From: JAUVKA01 sp964465145
GTDB lineage: Bacteria; Bacteroidota; Bacteroidia; Bacteroidales; UBA12481
Reading direction: 5' to 3'
Assembly (NCBI GenBank): GCA_964465145.1
Contig: CAYXJR010000007.1
Location: 1 to 64,000, forward strand
Length of the DNA: 64,000 bases
Numbering within the stretch: the first letter of the stretch is position 1; each line of letters opens with the position of its first letter. Below the pieces are notes generated by a model that saw nothing but the letters and a program-made list of their open reading frames with translations, had not been told where the DNA came from and made no database searches. The position numbers and the translations under genes are program-made. This document shows, piece by piece, positions 25,136-34,659 of this stretch.

Positions 25136-25510
25136 ATGATTTACGGTATTGGAACGGACATTATTGAAGTAGAACGCATCCGGAAATTTATTGCAAAAGG
25201 AGATGCTTTCAAAGAGCGCGTTTTTACCAAGGCGGAAATGGAATACAGTGATTCTCACAGGGATCCCGCACCTTTTTACGCAGCACGTTTCTCAGCAAAA
25301 GAGGCTTTTGTTAAGGCCTTAGGAACAGGATTTACCGGTGGGATTGGATTTAACCAGATTGAAGTTTACCATATTGAACTTGGAAAACCTGAAATCAGGT
25401 TAACAGGAAAAGCAAAAGAAGTAGCCGAAGAAAAAGGAATTACAAAAATATTTATTTCAATCTCGCACGTAAAAGACTGGGCTAACGCCATCGCGGTTCT
25501 GGAAAAATAA
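25136..25510 (+). CDS. acpS: Holo-[acyl-carrier-protein] synthase
   Basis: 124 aa, standard length. The N-terminus MIYGIGTDIIEVERI carries the metal-binding Asp8 and fixes the start. FSAKEAFVKALGTG holds the second metal ligand Glu and the coenzyme A-binding region, and ISISHVKDWANAIAVLE closes the domain. It transfers 4'-phosphopantetheine from CoA to acyl carrier protein in fatty-acid synthesis. Cytoplasmic. It stands alone between the two-component operon and the convergent RNR gene. The start codon is only 4 bp from a TATCTTTG box. Confidence 0.96.
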   Translation: MIYGIGTDIIEVERIRKFIAKGDAFKERVFTKAEMEYSDSHRDPAPFYAARFSAKEAFVKALGTGFTGGIGFNQIEVYHIELGKPEIRLTGKAKEVAEEKGITKIFISISHVKDWANAIAVLEK

Positions 25511-25512
25511 AA

Positions 25513-25533
25513 ACCGGGAGACAATCCCCCGGT
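25513..25533. terminator. Hairpin between convergent acpS and nrdJ
   Basis: ACCGGG, 9-nt loop, CCCGGT, beginning 2 bp after the acpS stop and followed by a T-rich stretch (TTATTTCTT). The stem is only 6 bp, so termination strength is uncertain. Confidence 0.5.
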
Positions 25534-25593
25534 CTACTTATTTCTTAATCCTTTAACCGTACTTGAACCCTGAGCCTTATTCCTTGAGCCCTA

Positions 25594-25640
25594 CTTCTGC
25601 CTTCTGCCTTAGTCTTCTGCCCTTTGCCTTTTGCCTTAAG
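25594..25640. repeat. Heptamer array CTTCTGC x6
   Basis: CTTCTGC (2), CTTAGT, CTTCTGC, CCTTTGC, CTTTTGC, CTTAAG. It begins 1 bp past the nrdJ stop codon on the minus strand. Diverged TGAGCCTT-like units extend to about 25560. Confidence 0.85.
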
Positions 25641-25641
25641 T

Positions 25642-28203
25642 TTATCCGCACTTACTATGCCCGCACTTGGTACAAATAAGGCAGCCTTCCTGATAAACCA
25701 GCTTGTTGTTGCTGCATTCTTCGCACACTTCACCCTTCTGGGCTTTGGTCCCGTCCGGGATAAACTTTTTCAGTGCCCTGGCCACTCCCGCCTTCCATGA
25801 ATTGATATTCTCGCTGTCGAGCCTGAGTGAGGAAATAAGATTAACAACATATGGAATAGGCATTCCATGGCGTAAAACTCCGGATATTAATTTGGCATAA
25901 TTCCAGAATTCCTTATCAAACATATAGGATAATCCGCCAACGGTACACGGGTTTCCATATTTATCGGTATACTTAAAATCGTATCGTGCAGTACCATCGG
26001 TATTCTTGACCTTTAGAATCAAGCCATGCTTAATTGACAAGGGAACCAGCAGCACATCATCCTCCACCTTTCCAGTAAAAATTTCATACGGACGATCTTC
26101 CAGCATACCAACGAAGGCTATCCACTCTTCGTTGGCATTTCTGAAACGTATCAGTTCGGCTTCAAGAATCCCGGGCCTTTTGGGAGCGTCGGAGTCCATG
26201 ATGTTTTCGCTTTTCTCCTTCCTTGATAATAAAACTCCCTCGCGAGAACCTTCACGGTACACGGTTACTCCTTTACATCCACTCTCCCAGGCTTCCCTGT
26301 AAACCTCCCCCACCATTTCTTCGGTGGTTTCTCTAGGCAAATTAACCGTTACCGAAATGGAGTGATCGACCCACTTTTGTATCCTGCCCTGCATACGCAC
26401 CTTTGCTAGCCAATCAATATCATTGGAGGAAGATTTATAGTATGGAGATTTTTCCACCAATTCCTGTATTCTCGCTTTGTCATACCCTTTAACCAGCTCA
26501 GAATCATACCCATTTATGGTTAACCAATCCATAAATTTATGATGGAAGACGTTGTACTCTTCCCAGGAGTCGCCAACTTCATCTACAAAGCTAACCTCTG
26601 TCTCAGGGTCGCTTGGATTAACTTTCCGGCGCCGGCGGTATACAGGCATAAACACGGGCTCTATCCCACTGGTTGTTTGTGTCATGAGACTTGTTGTTCC
26701 AGTGGGTGCAATAGTCAGCAGGGCAAGATTCCTTCTGCCATGTTTGCACATTTCAGCATACAATTCCGGATCAGCCTCCCGTATTCGGTTAACAAATGGA
26801 TTTTCCTTTTCACGATTCGCATCGTAGATCTTAAAGGTTCCTCTCTCCTTGGCCAAATCAACTGATGAACGGTATGCCTCTACCGCCAGGGTTTTATGTA
26901 CTTCCACCGAGAAATCAATTGCATTATCACTACCATAATGTAAATTTAGGGCAGCCAGCATATCTCCTTCAGCAGTAATTCCAATCCCTGTGCGGCGTCC
27001 TTCTTCGGCTTTTTTTCTGATATTCTCCCAGAGCTTCAATTCAGTCCGCTTAACTTCATAATCTTCAGAATCGCTGGTGATCTTTGCATGAATGGCATCA
27101 ATTTTTTCCAACTCCAGGTCGATAATATCGTCCATTATCCTTTGAGCCAGATGAACATGCTTTTTGAATTTGTCAAAATTAAATTTTGCCTTTGTGGTGA
27201 AAGGGTTCTCCACATAGGAGAATAGGTTAATAGCAAGCAGTCGGCATGAGTCATAAGGACACAGTGGAATTTCCCCGCATGGATTAGTAGACACGGTACG
27301 ATATCCAAGATCCGCATAACAGTCTGGAACAGATTCCTTGATAATAGTATCCCAGAACAGAACACCAGGTTCCGCTGATTTCCATGCATTGTGGACAATT
27401 TTTTCCCAAAGTTTCTTCGCCTCAATTTCCTTCACCACTCTGGGCTTTTTTGAATCTATAGGAAATTGTTGGGTAAATTTACTATCAGCAATAACAGCCC
27501 TCATAAATTTATCGGTCACTTTTACCGACACATTGGCTCCTGTCACCTTTCCTTTTTCCGTCTTGGCATCTATAAAAGCATCTGCATCCGGATGCTCAAT
27601 AGATATGCTGAGCATAAGGGCTCCTCTCCGCCCGTCTTGAGCCACCTCACGTGTGGAATTGGAGTAGCGTTCCATGAAAGGGACTACCCCTGTGGAGGTC
27701 AGGGCAGAGTTAAGAACCGGACTGAAAGCCGGACGAATATGACTGAGATCATGACCAACGCCACCTCTCCTTTTCATCAGTTGAACCTGCTCCTGGTCAG
27801 TCCTTAAAATCCCGCCATAGGAATCCGATGGACCCTCGTTGCCAATAACAAAGCAATTCGACAAGGAAGCTATCTGAAACGGATTACCTATGCCTGCCAT
27901 CGGGCCGCCCTGGGGAATAATATATCTGAAATGATCCAGCAGTTCAAAAACCTCATTCTCCTTCAAGGGGTTGGCGTACCGTTTTTCAATTCGCGCTATT
28001 TCCCTGGCCAGCCTGCGGTGCATATCTGTAGGATTTATCTCATAAATATGCCCCTGTGAATCTTTTAGAGCATACTTATTGACCCAAACGGTTGCAGCCA
28101 ATTCGTCGCCGTTGAAATATTTTATTGAAGCCTCAACAGCTTCATCAACAGTATAAATTTTACGCTCAGCATCAATTTTTACAGACATTTCCTCGATATA
28201 CAT
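25642..28203 (-). CDS. nrdJ: Adenosylcobalamin-dependent (class II) ribonucleotide reductase
   Basis: 853 aa. It makes deoxyribonucleotides using coenzyme B12, so needs neither oxygen nor a beta subunit. Diagnostic blocks: LSNCFVIGNE (first redox Cys), KRRGGVGHDLSHIRPA, STNPCGEIPLCPYDSCRLLAIN (radical-site region) and APTGTTSLMTQTTSGIEPVF. The C-terminus has a TSCPD-type extension and a zinc-ribbon-like CEEC...CLICTKCGHSKC. The start is either 28203 or the ATG at 28188. I looked for a cobalamin riboswitch in the 194-bp upstream gap and saw no convincing B12 box. A CTTCTGC array lies right behind the stop. Confidence 0.95.
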   Translation of the reverse strand: MYIEEMSVKIDAERKIYTVDEAVEASIKYFNGDELAATVWVNKYALKDSQGHIYEINPTDMHRRLAREIARIEKRYANPLKENEVFELLDHFRYIIPQGGPMAGIGNPFQIASLSNCFVIGNEGPSDSYGGILRTDQEQVQLMKRRGGVGHDLSHIRPAFSPVLNSALTSTGVVPFMERYSNSTREVAQDGRRGALMLSISIEHPDADAFIDAKTEKGKVTGANVSVKVTDKFMRAVIADSKFTQQFPIDSKKPRVVKEIEAKKLWEKIVHNAWKSAEPGVLFWDTIIKESVPDCYADLGYRTVSTNPCGEIPLCPYDSCRLLAINLFSYVENPFTTKAKFNFDKFKKHVHLAQRIMDDIIDLELEKIDAIHAKITSDSEDYEVKRTELKLWENIRKKAEEGRRTGIGITAEGDMLAALNLHYGSDNAIDFSVEVHKTLAVEAYRSSVDLAKERGTFKIYDANREKENPFVNRIREADPELYAEMCKHGRRNLALLTIAPTGTTSLMTQTTSGIEPVFMPVYRRRRKVNPSDPETEVSFVDEVGDSWEEYNVFHHKFMDWLTINGYDSELVKGYDKARIQELVEKSPYYKSSSNDIDWLAKVRMQGRIQKWVDHSISVTVNLPRETTEEMVGEVYREAWESGCKGVTVYREGSREGVLLSRKEKSENIMDSDAPKRPGILEAELIRFRNANEEWIAFVGMLEDRPYEIFTGKVEDDVLLVPLSIKHGLILKVKNTDGTARYDFKYTDKYGNPCTVGGLSYMFDKEFWNYAKLISGVLRHGMPIPYVVNLISSLRLDSENINSWKAGVARALKKFIPDGTKAQKGEVCEECSNNKLVYQEGCLICTKCGHSKCG

Positions 28204-28272
28204 AGAACTCAGGTGGCTATGGTTTAGTTAGACAAAGGGTTACCAAAAAACAGCGGCTTATTCACCGAATAC

Positions 28273-28280
28273 CAAAAATA
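28273..28280 (-). promoter_or_regulatory. Possible -7 box TATTTTTG for nrdJ
   Basis: The minus strand reads TATTTTTG (TAnnTTTG) about 70 bp upstream of the start. Low complexity, so weak evidence. Confidence 0.3.
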
Positions 28281-28397
28281 GGCCGGAGAAAAGGATTTAT
28301 AAAGTCCATTTTATTAACAACAAAAGCGGAAAAGTGATGAGGGTGTTGGAATACAGTTTAATATCCAGTTCATATCCAATTTATCAACAGGTTTATG

Positions 28398-29642
28398 TTA
28401 AGCTTTTTCCAATAAATGGCTAATAATTAGATCAGTAGCCCCTTTATTGTTTTCAGCAAATAACCTGCAACCCTTACCAGCATTGGAAAGGTTATCATGG
28501 TCATTAACCAATATCTGAAGGATATTTTGGAATTCATTGTAGGTTTTGACTGAAAATCCAGCCCGACATTTTACCAACTCCACAGCCTCAACAAACTTAT
28601 GATAACGGGGACCAAAGATAAGGGGTAATCCAAAAACTGCTGGCTCAAGAACATTATGCAGCCCAGCACCAAAGGCTCCTCCAATAACTGCAATATGACC
28701 ATACCTATATAGCTTTGATAAGAGTCCTATTCTATCAATAAGCAATACCGATTTCTCCAAACCTATAGTCGGCTGCTTTAGAAGCTGTCCATACCGGATC
28801 AGGGTGGCACCAAATTGGTCTTCAATTGATTTCAGGCGCCGGGCACTGACATCATGTGGTGCCAGAATGAGTTTGACGCCAGGAGCATTGCTTTCGAAAA
28901 AAAAACGATGGAGAAATTGCTCCTCCCTTTGCCATGAGCTGCCGGCAATAATAATTTTGTTATCAGCAATAAATTGGTCTATGCCTTCAACAGATGAATT
29001 ATCACCTGCCAAATAAACTACCCTGTCAATACGGGTATCACCAGAAATTATAACATTATTTATACCGTTTTTCTCCAATAACTGGGCGGATGCCTGATCC
29101 TGGACAAAAATTGTGGTAAACAGATCAAGAAGGGAGAGATACCACCTACCATACCTTTTGAAAAACATCTGATCCGGTCGAAAAACTGCGGAAACCAAAT
29201 ATGTCGGGATCCTGCGATGGGCAAGCTCTTTTAACAAGACAGGCCAGATTTCATTTTTTATAAGTACTACACGGTCAGGATGAAAGTGGTCGAGAAAGGG
29301 ACGGACTTCGGATTTAATGTCTCTGGGCAGATACATTACACAGTCAGCACCCGGAAAATCTTGTCTGATTTTGTAACCTGAAGGACTATAAAAAGTAAGT
29401 AAAATAAAATGATCAGGTCTGTTGTCCTTCCATAGATTAATTAGAGGTAAAGCCTGCTCAAATTCGCCTAGAGAGGATGCATGAAACCAAATAACAGGCC
29501 GGTTTTCCTGAATTTTTTTTACATTTTCCTTTTCCTGAATTTTCCTGCTCTTTAGCCACTCCGCAGCCCCAGGATGAAAGGGAGCAATCAACCAGAGAAG
29601 AAAATAATATAACCGTATGCCTAGTTTATAAAGGGGATACAC
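28398..29642 (-). CDS. waaA: 3-deoxy-D-manno-octulosonic-acid (Kdo) transferase
   Basis: 414 aa. An N-terminal hydrophobic segment (LYYFLLWLIAPFHPGA) anchors it to the inner membrane. IWFHASSLGEFEQALPL contains the conserved Ser-Leu-Gly-Glu acceptor site (Glu as probable base). GSSWQREEQF, LAPHD and the donor-site block VIGGAFGAGLHNVLEPAVFGLPLIFGPRYHKF are typical GT30 features. It adds Kdo to lipid A, showing an LPS-type outer membrane. An outer-membrane protein gene lies 21 bp upstream on the same strand. Confidence 0.95.
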   Translation of the reverse strand: MYPLYKLGIRLYYFLLWLIAPFHPGAAEWLKSRKIQEKENVKKIQENRPVIWFHASSLGEFEQALPLINLWKDNRPDHFILLTFYSPSGYKIRQDFPGADCVMYLPRDIKSEVRPFLDHFHPDRVVLIKNEIWPVLLKELAHRRIPTYLVSAVFRPDQMFFKRYGRWYLSLLDLFTTIFVQDQASAQLLEKNGINNVIISGDTRIDRVVYLAGDNSSVEGIDQFIADNKIIIAGSSWQREEQFLHRFFFESNAPGVKLILAPHDVSARRLKSIEDQFGATLIRYGQLLKQPTIGLEKSVLLIDRIGLLSKLYRYGHIAVIGGAFGAGLHNVLEPAVFGLPLIFGPRYHKFVEAVELVKCRAGFSVKTYNEFQNILQILVNDHDNLSNAGKGCRLFAENNKGATDLIISHLLEKA

Positions 29643-29663
29643 CTAGTTCCAGGAGTTATGGAA

Positions 29664-30413
29664 TCAATAATAGTAATATGTGTCTGTTGTGTGTTTTTTC
29701 ACCGGGAATAACCACCCAAACCGGATACCGAAAAGAAAATCTGTTCTTAAACGATCATCCGGCCCCATGATATCAAAATTCCAATCCCGGCGATTTCGTG
29801 TCCAGGCCTGATGAAACTCGAAACCCACATAGAAATTGACGGGCTCATCACTGCCAAGATGAAAATATCCTATAAATTCGGAAATCCCAAAACCATTTGT
29901 CAGGCGGTCGTAGCCTTTTTTATAATCGCCATTGAGATAAGGAATGTCCTCCCCATCCTGATGTATCAGGGTTTTGTATTGTAAAAGACCAGCTGATCCA
30001 AGAATAATCAGACCGCTGTTAGGATTAGGCCCAATTACCGGTAAAACCTTTCCTCCACCTAAGCCGGTATAAAAACCCCTCTCAAAAAAGGTGGCTTCAC
30101 CAATTTCTCCATAAATGTTTATAAATATCCCATCCTCGTCTGAAAGGTTATCAAATATCCCATCCTCTTTCAAATTGTTCCCAGAGAAATAGCTAAAATC
30201 AGCAGACAGCATCCAGTTGGAACTGAGCTTGAGCATATAAGACCCTCCTACCCCTAAATTCATTCCATACCTCTGTGCAATATCCCCACCCGGAATATGA
30301 CCGCTTACATGAAAAGAGAACATATTTAGCAAAAGACTTGTATCACCTATGCTCTGGGTTTTTGCAGTCAAACAGAAAGCTATAAAAATAAAAACCAAAA
30401 CTATTCTTTTCAT
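29664..30413 (-). CDS. Probable outer-membrane beta-barrel protein, uncharacterised
   Basis: 249 aa with a signal peptide (MKRIVLVFIFIAFCLTAKTQ). The mature part is made of alternating amphipathic strands (MNLGVGGSYMLKLSSNWMLSADFSYF, FYTGLGGGKVLPVIG, VNFYVGFEFHQAWT) and ends in LFGIRFGWLFPVKKHTTDTYYYY, with the barrel-end aromatic pattern close to but not at the C-terminus. The family is unnamed to me. It is cotranscribed with waaA (21-bp gap), which hints at an envelope role. Confidence 0.7.
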   Translation of the reverse strand: MKRIVLVFIFIAFCLTAKTQSIGDTSLLLNMFSFHVSGHIPGGDIAQRYGMNLGVGGSYMLKLSSNWMLSADFSYFSGNNLKEDGIFDNLSDEDGIFINIYGEIGEATFFERGFYTGLGGGKVLPVIGPNPNSGLIILGSAGLLQYKTLIHQDGEDIPYLNGDYKKGYDRLTNGFGISEFIGYFHLGSDEPVNFYVGFEFHQAWTRNRRDWNFDIMGPDDRLRTDFLFGIRFGWLFPVKKHTTDTYYYY

Positions 30414-30603
30414 ACGCCCTGATAATTGCGTTTACTGGCTAAAAGTACAATAATTTTACCTTGATCCTTGTTGCTGATTATCAAATCATTAACATTTATT
30501 AACATCCCATTATCTATCCAAAGTGCAAAGATTTGTACCTTGCAAAGGTAAGCCAAAACTAAATTACACAGTCATACAAAAAATTAAATCTCCGGTAAGG
30601 ATA

Positions 30604-31103
30604 ATGCTGTGCTTATTATCGGCATTCCTCCTCTTTAGCTTTTTTCCTGATGACACCAAAAAGAAGAACAAGGAAGAAAAGGATAAAGACCCAGTAACTG
30701 CAAAAACCTTTTCTGCACTTGGATTCAGAGGGATCGGACCTGCCTTTACTTCCGGGCGGGTAAATGATTTTGCTGTCAATCCTTCCAACTATAGTGAGTA
30801 CTCCGTTGGAGCTGCAGCAGGTGGTGTTTATGAATCTTTCGACAGAGCCTCCACCTGGATTTTCAAACCCAATTTGCCAATTACACAATTTTATCGTGTT
30901 GCCTTGGATAATGACTGGCCTTTCTATAAAATTTATGGAGGCACTCAGGATAATAATTCACTTGGTGGAACTGGAATTCCCCGATCGTAATTTCCAACTT
31001 TGATCACAAAACATTGTATTTTGCTGCTAATAAGCTGAAAAAGAAATTCGATGAAATGGGTTATCCCTGGTCTCCGGGGCGGGATATCCCGGATTGGAAA
31101 TAA
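30604..31103 (+). pseudogene. Internally deleted remnant of a large sortilin/BNR-repeat 'glycosyl hydrolase' family protein
   Basis: The reading begins MLCLLSAFLLFSFF (signal peptide) and continues FSALGFRGIGPAFTSGRVNDFAVNP, the usual N-terminus of ~1000-residue VPS10/BNR-repeat exported proteins. It then jumps to ITQFYRVALDN...YGGTQDNNSLGG and stops at 30988. From 30972 another frame reads WNSPIVISNFDHKTLYFAANKL, a later part of the same family, and then jumps to KKKFDEMGYPWSPGRDIPDWK, a plausible C-terminus, stopping at 31103. At least three internal deletions and one frameshift are needed. An open reading back to GTG 30523 exists but lacks a signal. A strong terminator follows. Confidence 0.85.
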
Positions 31104-31105
31104 AT

Positions 31106-31143
31106 AAAAGTAGAGGCACAAAATATTGCGCCTCTACTTTTTT
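31106..31143 (+). terminator. Strong intrinsic terminator
   Basis: Stem AAAGTAGAGGC / GCCTCTACTTT (11 bp, no mismatch), 12-nt loop, then T run to 31143. It starts 3 bp after the pseudogene's stop codon. Confidence 0.9.
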
Positions 31144-31178
31144 CGTTCTTTCTTTACCGTGCTGGATTATGGCCGTTT

Positions 31179-34100
31179 ATGAGGAAGATCCTTTTTGTAA
31201 CGCTTTGGTTTCTACTGGCATCACAGGTGTTTGGGCAGGATTTGATAAACCTCCGGAAGAAAACCATTTATCTGCCTGCCGACAGCATTCGCCTGGATAC
31301 CTTGTCGATTGTTCCTGGAAGCTTGGTAATCATGCTTTCAGACGGATTTCCTATTCCAGATTCTTTGTATCATATTACCCCTCTTAAATCCATTTTTTAT
31401 CCATCAAAATGGCTCAACCAGCAATATGATTCAGTGTTGGTTGGTTTTCGGGTTTTTCCCTTTTCCTGGATAAATCCAACTCAGCACAAACAAATTGGCT
31501 TCAACCGCATCGACCCGAACCTGGAGAAACACCTGCTGGTTTACAACCCACCAGGTTATGCCGACCCCTTTGCCGGATCAGAAATCGTTAGTAATGGGAA
31601 TATTTCCAGGGGACTGATGGTTGGCAACACCCGAGACCCTTCATTGTCATCTAACCTTAATCTGCAGCTGAATGGAAAAATTAATAAGGATTTCTTAATT
31701 GAGGCTAACCTAAGCGATGCTAATATTCCTATTCAACCTGAAGGGAATACCCAGCAGATCCAGGATTTTGACAGGCTTTACATACGTGTTTACAATCCCC
31801 GAAATGAAATTCTTGGAGGAGATTTCGAATTGAAATCACCAAGCGGGTATTTTATGCGAATGAACAAAAAAGTCCAGGGAGCCAGAGTTACATCCCAGAT
31901 CACCGAAAATCAATCAAACAAAACAAAATTAACAACCAGTCTTAGCGGTGCTGTGGTAAAAGGGAAGTACACCCAAAACAGAATACCAGGCCTGGAGGGG
32001 AACCAGGGGCCTTATCGTTTATCAGGACAGAATGGAGAAAATTACATTCAGGTCATTGCCGGAAGCGAGAAAGTATATATTGACGGAGTACTCCTAACTC
32101 GTGGGGAAAAGTTTGATTATGTTATCGATTACAATACAGCCGAATTACGATTCACACCTAAAAATCTTATAACCAAGGACAAACGAATAAGGGTGGAGTT
32201 TGAATATTCCGAACAAAGCTATGCCCGTTTCCTTTTGGCAACCAATACAGACTGGGAAAGGGAAAAGGGGAACTGGTATGTGCATTTCTTCACCGAACAG
32301 GATGCTAAAAATCAACCTCTTTTACAAGATCTTTCAACCGGACAAAAAACCCTTCTAAGCCGTATTGGTGATCAGGCAGGGCAAGCCGTTGTTCCAAATT
32401 ATTTCCCTGTAGATTACCAGAATGATCGTGTACTCTATAAATTGATTGACACCCTGGTAAATGGGATCCCTTATGACAGCGTTCTGGTTTACTCTATTTA
32501 TCCCGACAGCGCAAAATTCCAGGCTGGATTTAGCTTTGCTGGAAACAACAGAGGAGATTACGGGCCCGTGACAACTTCGGCCAATGGACAGGTTTACAAA
32601 TGGGTGGCGCCAATAGATGGAGTCCCACAGGGTAGTTATGCGCCCTTAACCCGCCTGATTTCCCCGCGAAGCAAACAGGTTTTTGCAGCAGGAGGAAAAG
32701 AACAATTTAGTTCAAGGATGGGCCTGAGTATGGAAATGGCAATTACGAGAAACGACCTCAACACATTCTCAGATCTTGATGATTCAGATAATATTGGTTA
32801 TGGCTTGACATCACGGCTTAACCGGGTAGATCCGCTAAGGCCGGATTCAAGCTGGTTGCTTTCCAGTGAGATAGAATACCGAAGGACAGGTACTTATTTT
32901 GATCCACTCGAAAGGTTTAGATCGGTAGAATTTGAGCGTGATTGGAACCTGGATGAAAAAACCATGAGCGGTAATGAAAATTTTTTAAAAACCAGGCTTT
33001 CTGTGGCAGGTAAAGATAGTATTAAAGCCGGATACCAATTTGAGTATTTATCTTATTCCGGGCCTTACAGAGCTTTCCGGCACATGACCCAGGGAGACCT
33101 TTATAACAAGGGGTGGTCAGTTAATTGGGATGGAAGTTATATGAACTCCACCACTAACTTCCTTTCCACCAGATTCGCCAGGCACAATATCCGATTTTCC
33201 AAAGAGTTCCAACTTCTAAAATTGTTTGCCATGGAAAATCATGAGGGGAATTTATGGAGCGAATCTGAAGAAAACACTCCTGGCAATGGAAGCTTTGAAT
33301 TCCAGGAATGGGAAATTGGACTTGAAAATGCCAGGCAGAATAGAATCCCCTGGTATGTTCACCTGACAAACCGTACTGATCTTCTCCCTGGTAATGACCT
33401 GCTCGAGTTGGATACCAAAGCATGGCAAATCGAAACAGGCCTGGACTACCACGGAAAAAAGGGCAGCCAAACGGCCATCTCTGTCAATTGGAGGGATTTG
33501 AGATCTTTCTCCGCTAAAATACCAGAAAAAGAAACCGGCCAATCACTTACAGCCAGGGTGGAAGAGAATTTTCAAATGGCCAGAGGAGCTTTGGTTTCAA
33601 GAACATTTTATGAAATTGGATCTGGTCTGGAAAGAAAGATGGAATACACCTACCTTGAAGTATCTCCTGGCCAGGGCCATTACACATGGGAGGATTACAA
33701 CCAAAACGGCAATAAGGAACTGGATGAATTTGAGCCGGCTAATTTTAAAGATCAGGCAAATTTTATCAGAATTTTTCGCCCTGGTACATCCTATATTCCA
33801 ACCTATGTGAACAGATTTAACCAGGTGCTGAATTTTCAACCAGGCCTTTTATTTAAGCATAATAATAAAGCCGCAAAAATGTTTTCCCGGATAAGTAACT
33901 CACTGGCCTACAGGATCGATAAAAAAAACTATCGAACCCGTTTGACGAACCAGCTAAATCCATTTGCCAACGACCTTGATGATAGTCTTTTGGTTAGCAA
34001 TTCCAGCCAATTCAGGAATACACTTTCTCTAAACAAAAGCAATGCGATTTTCGGCATGGATTATCACTTTGAAAAAAATCAAAGCCAGACACTTCTCAGT

Positions 34101-34640
34101 TATGGTACAGATAAACGAAGCAGTCGGGCTAACCGTTTAGTGATGCGGCTCCATCCCCAGGATCTATTTTGGATAACTAACCTGTCGGAACAGGGCAGGA
34201 AGGATTATAGCTCCTCCTTCTTTTCCAGCAAGAATTATCAAATAGAGTACCTCAGGAATGATATTGAATTTACCTATAAGCCTGGTGAAAATTGGCAAAC
34301 AGGACTCAGCCACGAATGGCGGAGGGAAAATAATCTTGGTCAATCAGAAAAAATCACTGTTCACAGGCTGGAAACCAGTTTAGCCTACCAGATGCCTGCA
34401 AAAGGTCAGATACAATTGGAATTAAACTACCTGGAGATTCAATTCACAGGTAATCCCAATTCACCCGTTGGCTATGTTTTACTTCAGGGATTCCGTCCTG
34501 GTCATAATGGGATGTTAAGCCTGTCTATAAGAAGAAAATTGAACCAGGTAATACAATTGGACTTACGATACGAAGGCAGGATGGCACAAGGAAATAATAT
34601 TATTCACACTGGGAATATTCAGATAAGGGCAGTATTCTAG
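31179..34640 (+). CDS. Large outer-membrane protein, uncharacterised (SprA-like motifs)
   Basis: 1153 aa with a signal peptide (MRKILFVTLWFLLASQVFGQ). Residues 130-230 contain GNISRGLMVGNTRDPSLSSN, LNLQLNGKINKDFLIEANLSD, NIPIQPEGNTQQIQDFDRLYI. Residues 300-360 contain SEKVYIDGVLLTRGEKFDY, VIDYNTAELRFTPKNLITKD and RIRVEFEY. Both blocks recall stretches of the huge T9SS channel protein SprA, but this protein is under half that length and I do not claim it is SprA. The C-terminal 600 residues look like many barrel strands with one EF-hand-like loop (DYNQNGNKELDEFEP). It is monocistronic; the nearby porX/porW genes make a secretion or surface role conceivable. Confidence 0.7.
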   Translation: MRKILFVTLWFLLASQVFGQDLINLRKKTIYLPADSIRLDTLSIVPGSLVIMLSDGFPIPDSLYHITPLKSIFYPSKWLNQQYDSVLVGFRVFPFSWINPTQHKQIGFNRIDPNLEKHLLVYNPPGYADPFAGSEIVSNGNISRGLMVGNTRDPSLSSNLNLQLNGKINKDFLIEANLSDANIPIQPEGNTQQIQDFDRLYIRVYNPRNEILGGDFELKSPSGYFMRMNKKVQGARVTSQITENQSNKTKLTTSLSGAVVKGKYTQNRIPGLEGNQGPYRLSGQNGENYIQVIAGSEKVYIDGVLLTRGEKFDYVIDYNTAELRFTPKNLITKDKRIRVEFEYSEQSYARFLLATNTDWEREKGNWYVHFFTEQDAKNQPLLQDLSTGQKTLLSRIGDQAGQAVVPNYFPVDYQNDRVLYKLIDTLVNGIPYDSVLVYSIYPDSAKFQAGFSFAGNNRGDYGPVTTSANGQVYKWVAPIDGVPQGSYAPLTRLISPRSKQVFAAGGKEQFSSRMGLSMEMAITRNDLNTFSDLDDSDNIGYGLTSRLNRVDPLRPDSSWLLSSEIEYRRTGTYFDPLERFRSVEFERDWNLDEKTMSGNENFLKTRLSVAGKDSIKAGYQFEYLSYSGPYRAFRHMTQGDLYNKGWSVNWDGSYMNSTTNFLSTRFARHNIRFSKEFQLLKLFAMENHEGNLWSESEENTPGNGSFEFQEWEIGLENARQNRIPWYVHLTNRTDLLPGNDLLELDTKAWQIETGLDYHGKKGSQTAISVNWRDLRSFSAKIPEKETGQSLTARVEENFQMARGALVSRTFYEIGSGLERKMEYTYLEVSPGQGHYTWEDYNQNGNKELDEFEPANFKDQANFIRIFRPGTSYIPTYVNRFNQVLNFQPGLLFKHNNKAAKMFSRISNSLAYRIDKKNYRTRLTNQLNPFANDLDDSLLVSNSSQFRNTLSLNKSNAIFGMDYHFEKNQSQTLLSYGTDKRSSRANRLVMRLHPQDLFWITNLSEQGRKDYSSSFFSSKNYQIEYLRNDIEFTYKPGENWQTGLSHEWRRENNLGQSEKITVHRLETSLAYQMPAKGQIQLELNYLEIQFTGNPNSPVGYVLLQGFRPGHNGMLSLSIRRKLNQVIQLDLRYEGRMAQGNNIIHTGNIQIRAVF

Positions 34641-34659
34641 AGTCATTAGTCATTTCTTA

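Noticed and set aside
28204..28397. Cobalamin riboswitch upstream of the B12-dependent reductase
   Set aside because: I see no convincing B12 box or long paired elements in the 194-bp gap. A covariance-model scan would be decisive.
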